A stretch of DNA of 33,367 nucleotides, from the NCBI GenBank assembly GCA_031550755.1, contig JAVBOJ010000131.1, positions 1 through 33,367 of the forward strand, in the 5' to 3' direction. How positions within the stretch are numbered: position 1 is the first letter of the stretch; each line of letters opens with the position of its first letter. Shown piece by piece: positions 1 through 7,670 of the stretch. Both the position numbers and the translations under genes were made by a program. This stretch comes from JAVBOJ01 sp031550755 (GTDB lineage Bacteria; Bacillota; Clostridia; Oscillospirales; UBA929). The notes below the pieces were generated by a model. It saw only the letters and a program-made list of their open reading frames with translations, had not been told where the DNA came from and ran no database searches.

Positions 1-115
1 ACACCGCCTCGAGCCAGCAACTCGCAGCCAACCGGAAAACATAAAGCCATGAAGAAGCGAGAAAGATGCTTCAAAAACATGACGTTCTCCCGAATCTTAT
101 TCTCCCGCGCGTCCT

Positions 116-3100
116 TTGCGGGCCGCCCAGACGCCAAACAGCAGCCCGGCCGAGCTGTACGGCGAGCTGTATGTCAGGGCGGGAGGAAACACGTTCATGC
201 TAAAAAACGTCGTCCTGTCGCGGGAAACGCCCGGCAGTGACGCCCTGTACGGCACGGCCACGCTGGATATCGGACCAAGCGGAATACCGGTGGACATCGC
301 CCGGGCGACCATAAAGAGCGGAATTGACGGATATACCATTACCGAAGGCGCCCTCTATATCACCAAAGCCTTTGAGATTCCGGAGCTCGGTATCACAATC
401 GCCAGTATGAATATCACGCCGCAAGCAAACCGGGCTGTTGTCAGCGGTTATGTCAAAAGTACAACCGGCGGCCAAAATATAGTCGGCAGCCTGCACGCGA
501 TTGAGTTTATGGACGCGGAGCTGCATCCGGGCTATATCGGGATTTCCGGCATATCGGATTTCCGCTACGAGCAATTCACGTTCAAGGGCGTGAACACCTG
601 CCACATCGCGCTGGGCGCCGGCGGGACGGACAGTGAGTATTTTATCCAGATGGACGCCGAAGAAATTTATATGAAATCGCATCTCGAGACGCTGAACAAT
701 GAGTCTTTTCAATTGGAGCGCAGCTATTTGGCGTTTGACAGGCAGGGCAAAATGACCGCGGAATTTTTTACAAAGCCGGGTACGGAGCAGTTTCTCCAGC
801 TGCTCGTGCCGGGCGGCGCCGGGCTGAGGGTCGGCAAGGCCACGGTCAGGTACGACAGGGGGATCGCCCTTGCGTCAGGCACGCTGCAGGGCAGGCTCAT
901 TCTCCCGTTTGAGAACGCGGCCCTGAGCGCCGCCGACCCGGACTTCGGCGCGGCGGGCGTATACACCGGGCATCCCGACTCAAACGAGATGGATGAGCTG
1001 GCCGCCGCCTCCGGGGTGTCGGGAGGGGACTACGCGCTCAACGACTGCCTCAACAAATTCGGGCAGAAGGTGCAGCAGAACGCACTGCTCATTGTGCCGC
1101 AAGACCACGCGTTGCAGGAGCTGTGCTCCTATGCGGACGTTCATGTCGAGAACTGGAGCGGCAAGGGCTTCACGATGGCGGAGGCCACGCTGACGCCGAC
1201 CAGCGTGACCAACCGCAATTTGGACCTTGCGACACAGCGCGAGCAGGCCACCGTCGTCGCCCCGACAAGGGTGAGCGTGGACCTCGACCGGGACGCGTAT
1301 ATCCCGCCGGAAAGCGTGTGGGGCGAACGCGCACCGAATGAATACATGAACAAGGAAACCATGCTGCCGATGGAAACCCAGAAAAGTTTCTGGGTGGGGC
1401 TCGTGGTGCACGGCGGAACGGTGGGCTTGCCGCCGGCGTTTATTCAGGGAAACAACAATGAAACCATCACGTTTGACCTCGCGCCCGGCGAGATGATTTA
1501 CGACCTCAACGGGTTCAGCTACCAGACATATCTGTACAACAACGAGGGCGTCGCGGCCAATTTCGGCAGCGCGCTCGGCGGCTTTGAGGACGTCATGGTA
1601 TACAACTGCCTGCTGGATATGTACGCCAATCGGGTCAGCCTCGAAATCAACGCGAAGGTTAGGCTCGAGCTGTTCAACAACGAATGGGTCAACGCCAAGC
1701 TGTATACCAACGAAACGGACAACGAAAATGGAAGGGCGGGCGAATTTCTCTGCTCGGTCGCGCCGACGCTGATCGAAGCCGCCAGCGGCGCGGGCATCGA
1801 TATGAGGATAGGCGGCGGTTTCTTCAAGCCCGACGGGATGCACTTCCACGGAGAAATGACGCTCTCCACCGACGAGGTTCGAAGCGCGGAACCGCTTGCG
1901 TTTACCGACATGATCGTCCCGCCGAAACGGGAGATGACCAATCGGGAATTTTGGAGCCTTGCCGACAAGGACACAAAAGACAAGTACAACAATCAAAAGG
2001 CCCTCGGCCTTGACAGCGACTCGTGGATGAAATACGGCAAGGTCACACTCTCAAAGCCGGCCAACGTCACCTTCCAGGGCTTTACCATGGAGGTGCGGAC
2101 GCTGCATCTGGAGTACTCTCAAAGCAAAACCCCGGAGCAAATAAAGCGCGGCGGGGGTGTTTTCGCCGTGCCGCTGTCCGGACACGCGACATATCTCACC
2201 CTTTCCGGCGCAACTGTGCTGGCGGACAATATTCCGCTGGGGCAAGAGAACACCGACGTCATCAAACTCGACTGCCGCAAAAAAACAATCAACCCCAAGG
2301 TGCTGTATGAACAGTGTGTCACGGTGCTGAGCGCCAATTTTGACGACGCCACCGACCTCAAGGGCGCGCTGAGACCAAATCTCACGCCGGCGGGGGAATC
2401 CGCGCAGCAGGGCGCGTCGGGCGTAAGCGCGCCAAACAGCGGGCAGGGCTTTGAGGTCATGCCGCTGTCAGCGGGCGGGATTCCCACGCTGCCGCCCATG
2501 CCCGAGATCCCCGACATAAGCAAGTTCAAAGGCGCGGCGGAGGAGCAGGTCAAGGCATATCAAAAAGCCCTTGAGGAGGAGGTCGCCCAATATAAAAAGC
2601 AGGTCGAGGATCAGGTCAAGGGGTTGGCAAAAGAGCAGGCCGAGGCCCTTAAAAAGCAGGCGCAGGAAGCGATGGATCAATATGTCGGCGATGCGGTCAA
2701 CGAGCTCAAGGGTGAATATGAGAAATACAAGAAGGAGCTTTCCGAGACGCTTGAAAAATACAAAAAGGAGCTCATGAAAGAGCTCGAAAAATATATCGAC
2801 GTCGGGATGCTCGGCCAGGGCTTGATCGAGTTCAACGCGGATACGCTCAGCTTCGGATTGCTGGATTCCCTGAAAAACGCCGGGGTAGACATGACCGTAC
2901 GTTTCGGGTATGACATCGCAAACAGCCGCTGTTATTATGTCGTGGGCGCGAATTCCGTCAAGGAAGATCTCGATCTCGGCGTCATGAAGGTATCGCAGTT
3001 CGCCGCGCTGTTTCACCGCAATGTGGAGCTCCCGACGGATATTACGAAGGTTGAGAATCTGAATAAAATCCGCACGTCGGAGGAAATGAAAAAATATGTG

Positions 3101-3859
3101 GAGGATATCAAGGTGCACAGGGAGGCAGACTCGACGTTCGGCATCGCCGTCATCGGCACGATCAAAATGGGCGATACGGTGATGCTCAAGGACGCCTGCC
3201 TGTACATCGCCTCCGGGCCTATCATATCGGCCGGCGGCGAGCTCTGGGCCAAAACGACGTTTGACGAATACAATCTGATCGCCGCGGCGTCGCTCTGCTA
3301 CGACCATCCCAGACGGTATTTGTCCGTTTCGGTGACACTCAAGGACATTCCCTGCGGCATATTCACCGTGAGCGGAAGCATTGGGCTTGAGGTTGGCACA
3401 AGACCGGCGCTGTTTGGCCTGTACCTTGGCTATCCGGAAACGCTGAAGGCCGGAAAAGTATTGGGTATCTTTGAGGTCGGGGCGGGTCTGGGCTTCAAGA
3501 TTTCCGAATCCGAAATGTGCGCCATGTGGAAGATGGAAGCGGGTGCCGGGCTGAGCCTTGACTTCGGCATCGTGTACGCGAGCGGATATCTGCGCTATGG
3601 AACATACGGGGAAATCAAATGGGTTTCGGACGGGCCGAATTACTTTGAGTACACGCTCTGGGCCGAGGGCCAGATCAAGGGCGGCATCTGGTTTTTCGGA
3701 AAGCGCGATATCATCAATATCTACGGACGCGCACAGGGCTCGTTTATCTATGACGGCAACTACAGAATGGACGCCGAGCTTACGCTCCGGTACAAGGTCA
3801 GTCTCTTTGTCGCGTCGATATCCGGATCGCACAACTGGCATATAGGCACAAAGTTTTAA
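116..3859 (+). CDS. Very large protein of unknown function, 5' end uncertain
   Basis: I do not recognise this protein of about 1247 residues. Residues 1-800 are rich in Gly and alternating hydrophobic beta-strand patterns. Residues about 803-895 are a Lys/Glu-rich, probably coiled-coil segment with repeated EKYKKEL-type units. The last 350 residues return to Gly-rich amphipathic strands and end in an aromatic residue. No signal peptide or membrane anchor is visible. The frame is open from 83, after a stop at 80-82. TTG at 116 is the only upstream start I see; ATG at 197 has a better ribosome binding site (GGGAGG at 181-186), but the sequence before it already looks like the same protein. The real N-terminus may lie upstream in another frame, so a frameshift or truncation is possible. 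Bases 1-115 show no other convincing gene. A secreted or surface structural protein is only a guess from composition. Confidence 0.7.
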   Translation: MRAAQTPNSSPAELYGELYVRAGGNTFMLKNVVLSRETPGSDALYGTATLDIGPSGIPVDIARATIKSGIDGYTITEGALYITKAFEIPELGITIASMNITPQANRAVVSGYVKSTTGGQNIVGSLHAIEFMDAELHPGYIGISGISDFRYEQFTFKGVNTCHIALGAGGTDSEYFIQMDAEEIYMKSHLETLNNESFQLERSYLAFDRQGKMTAEFFTKPGTEQFLQLLVPGGAGLRVGKATVRYDRGIALASGTLQGRLILPFENAALSAADPDFGAAGVYTGHPDSNEMDELAAASGVSGGDYALNDCLNKFGQKVQQNALLIVPQDHALQELCSYADVHVENWSGKGFTMAEATLTPTSVTNRNLDLATQREQATVVAPTRVSVDLDRDAYIPPESVWGERAPNEYMNKETMLPMETQKSFWVGLVVHGGTVGLPPAFIQGNNNETITFDLAPGEMIYDLNGFSYQTYLYNNEGVAANFGSALGGFEDVMVYNCLLDMYANRVSLEINAKVRLELFNNEWVNAKLYTNETDNENGRAGEFLCSVAPTLIEAASGAGIDMRIGGGFFKPDGMHFHGEMTLSTDEVRSAEPLAFTDMIVPPKREMTNREFWSLADKDTKDKYNNQKALGLDSDSWMKYGKVTLSKPANVTFQGFTMEVRTLHLEYSQSKTPEQIKRGGGVFAVPLSGHATYLTLSGATVLADNIPLGQENTDVIKLDCRKKTINPKVLYEQCVTVLSANFDDATDLKGALRPNLTPAGESAQQGASGVSAPNSGQGFEVMPLSAGGIPTLPPMPEIPDISKFKGAAEEQVKAYQKALEEEVAQYKKQVEDQVKGLAKEQAEALKKQAQEAMDQYVGDAVNELKGEYEKYKKELSETLEKYKKELMKELEKYIDVGMLGQGLIEFNADTLSFGLLDSLKNAGVDMTVRFGYDIANSRCYYVVGANSVKEDLDLGVMKVSQFAALFHRNVELPTDITKVENLNKIRTSEEMKKYVEDIKVHREADSTFGIAVIGTIKMGDTVMLKDACLYIASGPIISAGGELWAKTTFDEYNLIAAASLCYDHPRRYLSVSVTLKDIPCGIFTVSGSIGLEVGTRPALFGLYLGYPETLKAGKVLGIFEVGAGLGFKISESEMCAMWKMEAGAGLSLDFGIVYASGYLRYGTYGEIKWVSDGPNYFEYTLWAEGQIKGGIWFFGKRDIINIYGRAQGSFIYDGNYRMDAELTLRYKVSLFVASISGSHNWHIGTKF

Positions 3860-3968
3860 GCAGCAGGGCCGGCGGCGACGGACGCGAATGAGCGCTGCGC
3901 GATGTATGCGGAGCGGTTGCATGGAAGCGCAGGCGTTTGAAACGGGCGCCCGTTTTAGAGCGGAAAAT

Positions 3969-4012
3969 GATACAAGCGACTCCCGCCGTTAAGGCGGAGA
4001 GTCGCTTGTATC
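3969..4012 (-). terminator. Long hairpin between the large gene and the tRNA operon
   Basis: A 14-bp perfect outer stem (3969-3982 with 3999-4012) is extended by an inner CCGCC/GGCGG stem. It lies 3' of the plus-strand large gene and 22 bases past the end of the minus-strand tRNA-Thr, where a terminator shared by the convergent units is expected. The U-tract is weak on both strands (ATTTT on minus), so the call rests mainly on the stem and position. Confidence 0.6.
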
Positions 4013-4033
4013 AAGGCGTACAGCCATATTCTC

Positions 4034-4109
<76 letters not shown>

Positions 4110-4148
4110 AGCTACCGCGCCGGCCGCCCGCGGTGGGCGGCGGAAAAA

Positions 4149-4225
4149 TGGCGACCCCGAACGGGCTCGAACCGTCGACCTCTAGCGTGACAGGCTAGCG
4201 TTCTAACCAACTGAACTACGGGGCC
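4149..4225 (-). tRNA. tRNA-Asp (anticodon GUC)
   Basis: A 77-nt cloverleaf on the minus strand. The acceptor stem GGCCCCG/CGGGGTC contains one G-U pair, then discriminator G and an encoded CCA. The anticodon stem CTAGC/GCTAG closes the loop CTGTCAC, giving anticodon GTC for Asp. It is the first gene of a two-tRNA operon with a consensus promoter 20-49 bases upstream. Sixteen bases of its T arm (4163-4178) recur exactly in the hairpin at 4333-4348. Confidence 0.97.
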
Positions 4226-4244
4226 ACAAATACGCGGCCTGTTT

Positions 4245-4274
4245 ATTATAATACAGGTCAAAATTGTTTGTCAA
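4245..4274 (-). promoter_or_regulatory. Consensus housekeeping promoter of the tRNA operon
   Basis: On the minus strand a perfect TTGACA (4269-4274) and a perfect TATAAT (4245-4250) are 18 bases apart, just upstream of tRNA-Asp. This strength is expected for a stable RNA operon. The rest of the interval up to 4367 holds only the hairpin at 4330-4355. Confidence 0.9.
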
Positions 4275-4329
4275 GCTGTTTTTCTTGGGAGACACGGATA
4301 AATAGACCTGTGAGGATTTGATGCGCGAA

Positions 4330-4355
4330 GGGGGGCTCGAACCGTCGAGCCCCCC
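4330..4355. terminator. Perfect 11-bp hairpin, probable bidirectional terminator
   Basis: An 11-bp perfect stem (4330-4340 with 4345-4355) has a 4-base loop ACCG. The plus-strand side is followed by TTTTATG. On the minus strand it lies 12 bases past the satP-type gene, so it probably ends that transcript despite a poor U-tract on that side. Its core shares 16 bases with the tRNA-Asp T arm. Confidence 0.65.
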
Positions 4356-4367
4356 TTTTATGTATTG

Positions 4368-4964
4368 TTATTTTGTCCCCTTGTAAAAAGGCTTTGGATT
4401 GGGGAAAATATTTTTTTCAAAGGTGGTGTTTACAATGATGGCGGCCGAGAGATAAATCCCCAGGATGCCGCAAACCAGGAGCGCACACCCGGCGACGGCG
4501 GACAGAGCCTGGTTGACCTCCGGGGCGAAAAGCTTCAAATCAGAAAAGGCGATGCAGGGGACGGCGACATTGAGGACGGCCACAATGAGGAATAAAATGG
4601 CGGGGGATTTGAAAAACGCCGGGGTCCACAGGGCGACGACCAACATCAGGCAGAGCCAGGCCCAGCCGTCAATACGGGTATCGAGGCCGCCGCAAAAATA
4701 CTTCAGAAACATTTCCGCGCCGGACACGAGCATAAAATAGGCGCTGAAGTATAAAAACGTATTCCCGCCGGCGGTATTCTGGGCCTTTAAATCCAGCAGG
4801 GCCACCACGAGCTGAATAAAAAACCCGCCGATTAAAAAGCAGCCGAGAAGCGGCAGCGCACCCTTGGTCACCTGCCCGGTTAACAGCGCGAAGAACCCGA
4901 AGCATGCCACCGCGAGCGCGACCAGTCCGGCCGGGGTTGGATTTGCCCATTGTTTGTTTTCCAT
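4368..4964 (-). CDS. satP: Acetate/succinate transporter, GPR1/FUN34/YaaH (SatP) family
   Basis: A 198-residue polytopic protein with about six hydrophobic segments. The N-terminal N-P-T-P-A-G-L motif (residues 8-14) is the signature of the GPR1/FUN34/YaaH family, whose members move acetate or succinate across the cytoplasmic membrane, usually with protons. Length fits the family (about 190-200). ATG at 4964 was chosen because TGAGGATG sits 9 bases upstream; an in-frame GTG at 4979 has no ribosome binding site. The nearest upstream element is a terminator (5003-5036), and I see no good promoter in the 40 bases between, so expression may depend on readthrough. In a fermenter the role could be acetate export or uptake; direction cannot be told from sequence. 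Confidence 0.88.
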   Translation of the reverse strand: MENKQWANPTPAGLVALAVACFGFFALLTGQVTKGALPLLGCFLIGGFFIQLVVALLDLKAQNTAGGNTFLYFSAYFMLVSGAEMFLKYFCGGLDTRIDGWAWLCLMLVVALWTPAFFKSPAILFLIVAVLNVAVPCIAFSDLKLFAPEVNQALSAVAGCALLVCGILGIYLSAAIIVNTTFEKNIFPNPKPFYKGTK

Positions 4965-5002
4965 GTAAACCATCCTCACAAAATTTTAAGATATTTAAGT
5001 GC

Positions 5003-5036
5003 AAAAAATAAACCCCCGCAGCCGCTGCTGCGAGGG
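5003..5036 (-). terminator. Intrinsic terminator after the 31-residue peptide gene
   Basis: On the minus strand a 10-bp stem (5013-5022 with 5027-5036, one G-U pair) and 4-base loop is followed by TTTATTTTTT. It starts 22 bases past the stop codon of the small gene at 5059 and separates it from the satP-type gene. Confidence 0.85.
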
Positions 5037-5058
5037 TGTAAGATGTTGATTTATGGAA

Positions 5059-5154
5059 TCAAAATCTCACTCCTTGCGGCGCAGCATGATAAGCCTTGTT
5101 CAGAATAATAACAAGACTAAACATAATAACAGCCGCTGTAAGCATGAGATTCAT
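5059..5154 (-). CDS. 31-residue single-span membrane peptide, function unknown
   Basis: A 31-residue peptide: a hydrophobic stretch at residues 3-18 (L-M-L-T-A-A-V-I-M-F type) forms one membrane span, then a short polar tail with Lys, His and Arg. It is not a shadow of another gene. It has its own consensus promoter ending about 40 bases upstream, purine-rich AAAGGACAGG before the ATG, and a strong terminator right after. Size and topology resemble KdpF, and the upstream neighbour is a KdpDE-like pair, but no kdpABC genes are here and the sequence is not clearly KdpF-like. A holin-like or type I toxin peptide is an alternative. The function is unknown. Confidence 0.55.
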   Translation of the reverse strand: MNLMLTAAVIMFSLVIILNKAYHAAPQGVRF

Positions 5155-5202
5155 AGGGCAGCCTGTCCTTTCCAACGTTTTGCACAAAAATATCTTTCAA
5201 AG

Positions 5203-5231
5203 ATTCTAGCATAGAGAACGCAAGCTGTCAA
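5203..5231 (-). promoter_or_regulatory. Consensus promoter of the 31-residue peptide gene
   Basis: On the minus strand TTGACA (5226-5231) and TAGAAT (5203-5208) are separated by exactly 17 bases. The -35 hexamer overlaps the TGA stop codon of the response-regulator gene. The predicted leader is about 40 bases long. Confidence 0.85.
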
Positions 5232-5929
5232 CCCCCGTCGGCCATCCGATATCCCACGCCGACCTCGGTCTGGATATATTGCGGGTCGGCCGGGTCTGGC
5301 TCCAGCTTGCGCCGGATGTTGGCCATGTTGACCCGCAGGATCTGGCTGTCGCCGCCGTACGGCCCCCAGACCTCCCGGATGATATGGTCGTGGGTCAGCA
5401 CCTTGCCGGCGTGCCGCGCCAGCAGGGTGACGATTTTGTATTCGATCGGGGTCAGATGCACCGGCTGCTCGCCCATGCGCACCAGCCGCTTGGCGTAATC
5501 CACCGACAGCGCCCCGGTGACAAACACGCCGTCGCCGGGCTCAAGCCGGCTCCCCATCTGCTCCCGCAGCCGCAGCGCCGTGCGGATGCGCGCCAGCAGC
5601 TCGGCGTTGCCGAACGGCTTGGTGATATAGTCGTTGGCGCCGGCGTCCAGCGCCGCCACCTTGTCCTCCTCGCGCTGACGCGCCGAGACGACGATCACCG
5701 GAATGTCCGACCACTGCCGCAGCTGCCGCAGCACCTCCATGCCGTCCGCCTCGGGCAGGCCCAGATCGAGCAGCAGCAGCGCGGGATTGTGCGACATCAG
5801 CATGGGCAGGACATCCTTGCCGCTCGACGCGATGAGCGGACGGTAGCCGCTGGACTCCAAAATGGCCGACAAAAAATTTTTGATGATCCGCTCGTCCTCG
5901 GCGATCAAAATTTGGATGTTATTTTCCAT
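5228..5929 (-). CDS. kdpE: KdpE-like OmpR-family response regulator
   Basis: A 233-residue two-component response regulator. The receiver domain (about 1-120) has the acidic pair E11-D12, phosphoacceptor D55 in LLLLDLGLP, S82 and K104 in TKPF. The C-terminal winged-helix domain (about 135-230) carries the usual L-T-P-I-E-Y-K and VGVGYRM elements. ATG at 5929 gives a normal family length; the frame extends far upstream only because GC-rich DNA lacks stops. The gene overlaps the end of the sensor kinase by 11 bases, so the two are translationally coupled. It most resembles KdpE, which controls K+ uptake genes, but no kdp structural genes are in the window. Its targets are therefore unproven; direct repeats upstream of the kinase gene suggest autoregulation. 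Confidence 0.88.
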   Translation of the reverse strand: MENNIQILIAEDERIIKNFLSAILESSGYRPLIASSGKDVLPMLMSHNPALLLLDLGLPEADGMEVLRQLRQWSDIPVIVVSARQREEDKVAALDAGANDYITKPFGNAELLARIRTALRLREQMGSRLEPGDGVFVTGALSVDYAKRLVRMGEQPVHLTPIEYKIVTLLARHAGKVLTHDHIIREVWGPYGGDSQILRVNMANIRRKLEPDPADPQYIQTEVGVGYRMADGG

Positions 5930-7424
5930 GGTCGTTTCCCAGCGGCAACACAAAGGTGAACACGGCGCCGCCCTCCTCCCGGTTTTGTCCCCTGATTTCG
6001 CCCCCGTGGGCCGTGACGATGGTCTTGCAGATGGACAGGCCGATGCCCACGCCGCGGCTGGCGTCCATGATGAGCGCCTCCTCGGCGCTGTCGGGGGAAA
6101 ACAGCGTCTCCAAAAACCGCGCGGACAGCCCCCGGCCGTTGTCGGCCACGTCAAACCGCGCCCCGTCGCCCTGTTTTTTCAGCCGCACCTCGATAAGCCG
6201 CCCCTCCTCGGAGTTTTTGACGGCGTTTTCCAGCAAATTGATGAGCACCTGACAGATCAGCGTCCCGTCCATCGGCACAATGAGCAGCTCGTGGGGAATA
6301 TGCGCCTGAATATTGGCCGTCAGATACCGCCGGCGGACAATCGCAATCGCTTGCGAGACAACCTCCTCCGCCGCCTCGGGGGCTTTGGCCACCTTCATGT
6401 CCTCCCGCGAAATGCGGGTGACGGTCAAGATGTTCTCCACCAGGCGGATCAGCCATTGCGCATTGTCCCGAATATCGGCCGACAGCTCCCGAACCGTTTG
6501 GATCGGGAGCTCTTTTTGGTCCAAAATGGCCGTGCTGGCCCCCAAAATCCCGGTCAGCGGCGTGCGTAGATCGTGCGAAATGGCGTGGAGCAGCGTGCCG
6601 CGCATTTTTTCACGCGCCGACTCCACCATCGTGCGACGCTGCATTTCGGCGATGTGCTGCACCTCGAGCGCCAGCGCCACCTGACCGAACAAAAAATCCA
6701 CAAAACTCAGTTCCTCGTCGGTCATCGGCGCGTCGGCGCACAGCACGCCCGCCACCGCCATAATGCTGCGTTTTGAATGGATTCGGCGATAAAATACCCC
6801 GTTTTCCGACATGTCTGAAAAAAATTTATCCTCTTTTTCCTCAAAAAGGCTCAACACCAGCGCCTTTTCTTCCGATAGATCAAATAGTCCGGCATAGCCC
6901 TCCCCGTCCGGGGAGACAATCACTGCCGCCGCCGCGCCGGGCGGCGCGGAATACACCGCCGCCGGACGGTGCAGCTGCTCGACCAGATAGGCGCAGGTCA
7001 GACGCAGGATGGCGTCCCGGTCGCCGGAGGCCAGCAGCTTTTGATTGATTTCAAACAGAAGATTCGCCCGGTGCTCCCGCTCGGCCGAGAGCCGCGCCTG
7101 TGTCCGCAGACGGCCGGTCAGCGCGCCGGTGATCCCGGCGGCCAGCAGCAAAGCCGCCAGCACGATGAAAAATTCCGCCGTAAAGCCGAAACCCATGCGC
7201 GGCTCGCACACCAGAAAATCATACCCCAGCGCACAAAAACCCGCCGAGATCGCCCCGTAAACATAGCCGGCGGTAATTCGGGAAACAATAATCACCGCGA
7301 GCATGTACAGGACGGCCGCGCTCTCGGCCGCCGCCCCCCAAAACGCCAGCAGCTCGGCGAGCAGCATCGCCGCCGCGAGGACGGCGACTGTGTACAAACT
7401 ATCCAAAAAGGCGGACTTTTTCAT
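5919..7424 (-). CDS. KdpD-like sensor histidine kinase lacking the N-terminal Kdp/USP domains
   Basis: A 501-residue membrane histidine kinase. Residues about 8-105 contain four hydrophobic spans of the DUF4118 type found in KdpD. A GAF-like segment follows (about 115-260), then the HisKA helix with the phosphoacceptor in A-I-S-H284-D-L-R-T-P, and an ATPase domain with an N box (LINLLENAVKNS) and G boxes (DNGRGL, GVGIGLSIC). E. coli KdpD is about 890 residues; the cytoplasmic KdpD and USP domains that bind K+ or c-di-AMP are absent, so the input signal may differ. The ATG has an ideal GGGAGGAG 7 bases upstream. It is the first gene of a two-gene operon with the response regulator. Confidence 0.88.
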   Translation of the reverse strand: MKKSAFLDSLYTVAVLAAAMLLAELLAFWGAAAESAAVLYMLAVIIVSRITAGYVYGAISAGFCALGYDFLVCEPRMGFGFTAEFFIVLAALLLAAGITGALTGRLRTQARLSAEREHRANLLFEINQKLLASGDRDAILRLTCAYLVEQLHRPAAVYSAPPGAAAAVIVSPDGEGYAGLFDLSEEKALVLSLFEEKEDKFFSDMSENGVFYRRIHSKRSIMAVAGVLCADAPMTDEELSFVDFLFGQVALALEVQHIAEMQRRTMVESAREKMRGTLLHAISHDLRTPLTGILGASTAILDQKELPIQTVRELSADIRDNAQWLIRLVENILTVTRISREDMKVAKAPEAAEEVVSQAIAIVRRRYLTANIQAHIPHELLIVPMDGTLICQVLINLLENAVKNSEEGRLIEVRLKKQGDGARFDVADNGRGLSARFLETLFSPDSAEEALIMDASRGVGIGLSICKTIVTAHGGEIRGQNREEGGAVFTFVLPLGNDHGK

Positions 7425-7450
7425 GGCCGGCTCCTCCCTTTTTGCATTTG

Positions 7451-7503
7451 CTTTATAGAAAATTTATATCATAGGCCGGTTCTTTACTGTTTCTTTATAG
7501 AAA
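7451..7503 (-). promoter_or_regulatory. Two pairs of KdpE-like direct repeats upstream of the sensor kinase
   Basis: Read on the plus strand, TTTATA-N5-TTTATA occupies 7452-7468 and TTTACT-N5-TTTATA occupies 7483-7499. Both pairs have 11-bp spacing, typical of OmpR-family tandem sites. An 11-bp repeat CTTTATAGAAA occurs exactly at 7451-7461 and 7493-7503, 42 bp (about four helical turns) apart. From memory, the E. coli KdpE site has the same layout, TTTATA-N5-TTTACA. On the minus strand one TATAAA could serve as a -10 without a good -35, which would fit an activated promoter. Binding by the adjacent regulator is inferred. Confidence 0.55.
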
Positions 7504-7655
7504 GTCTGCGCATATTTACGTATCATATATACGGACACTCTGTAACCACCCGTGTCCGCGCACCCTTTTCCGTGCTTATTATGCAATAAAGACGGTCACA
7601 AGTCAAGACGCGCACCGGGATTGTCCCGTCCGGGACGCCCCGCCCACTATTCGCC

Positions 7656-7665
7656 GGAGGTGATG
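7656..7665 (+). promoter_or_regulatory. Near-perfect Shine-Dalgarno sequence that fixes the TTG start of atpB
   Basis: GGAGGTGATG is complementary to the 16S rRNA 3' end and lies 5 bases before TTG at 7671. No in-frame ATG fits the conserved N-terminus. The 150 bases upstream (7504-7655) hold no gene and no promoter I can defend; a small GTCCCG/CGGGAC hairpin lies at 7623-7636. Confidence 0.8.
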
Positions 7666-7670
7666 GGAAC

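Noticed and set aside
49..240. A 63-codon plus-strand frame at the left edge, possibly the N-terminus of the large protein
   Set aside because: The translation is Arg/Lys-rich and unlike the large protein or a signal peptide, and it is in a different frame. It could matter only if a frameshift near 100-150 were shown.
2468..3922. A 484-codon open frame on minus opposite the large first gene
   Set aside because: It mirrors the coiled-coil and C-terminal coding region; there is no ribosome binding site or recognisable domain.
4149..4225. tRNA-Asp considered as an active prophage or island attachment site
   Set aside because: The tRNA is intact and only a 16-base repeat is nearby, with no integrase, so a living element is not supported.
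5059..5154. Calling the 31-residue peptide KdpF
   Set aside because: It is close to KdpDE-like genes and of similar size, but no kdpABC follows and the sequence has no clear KdpF pattern.
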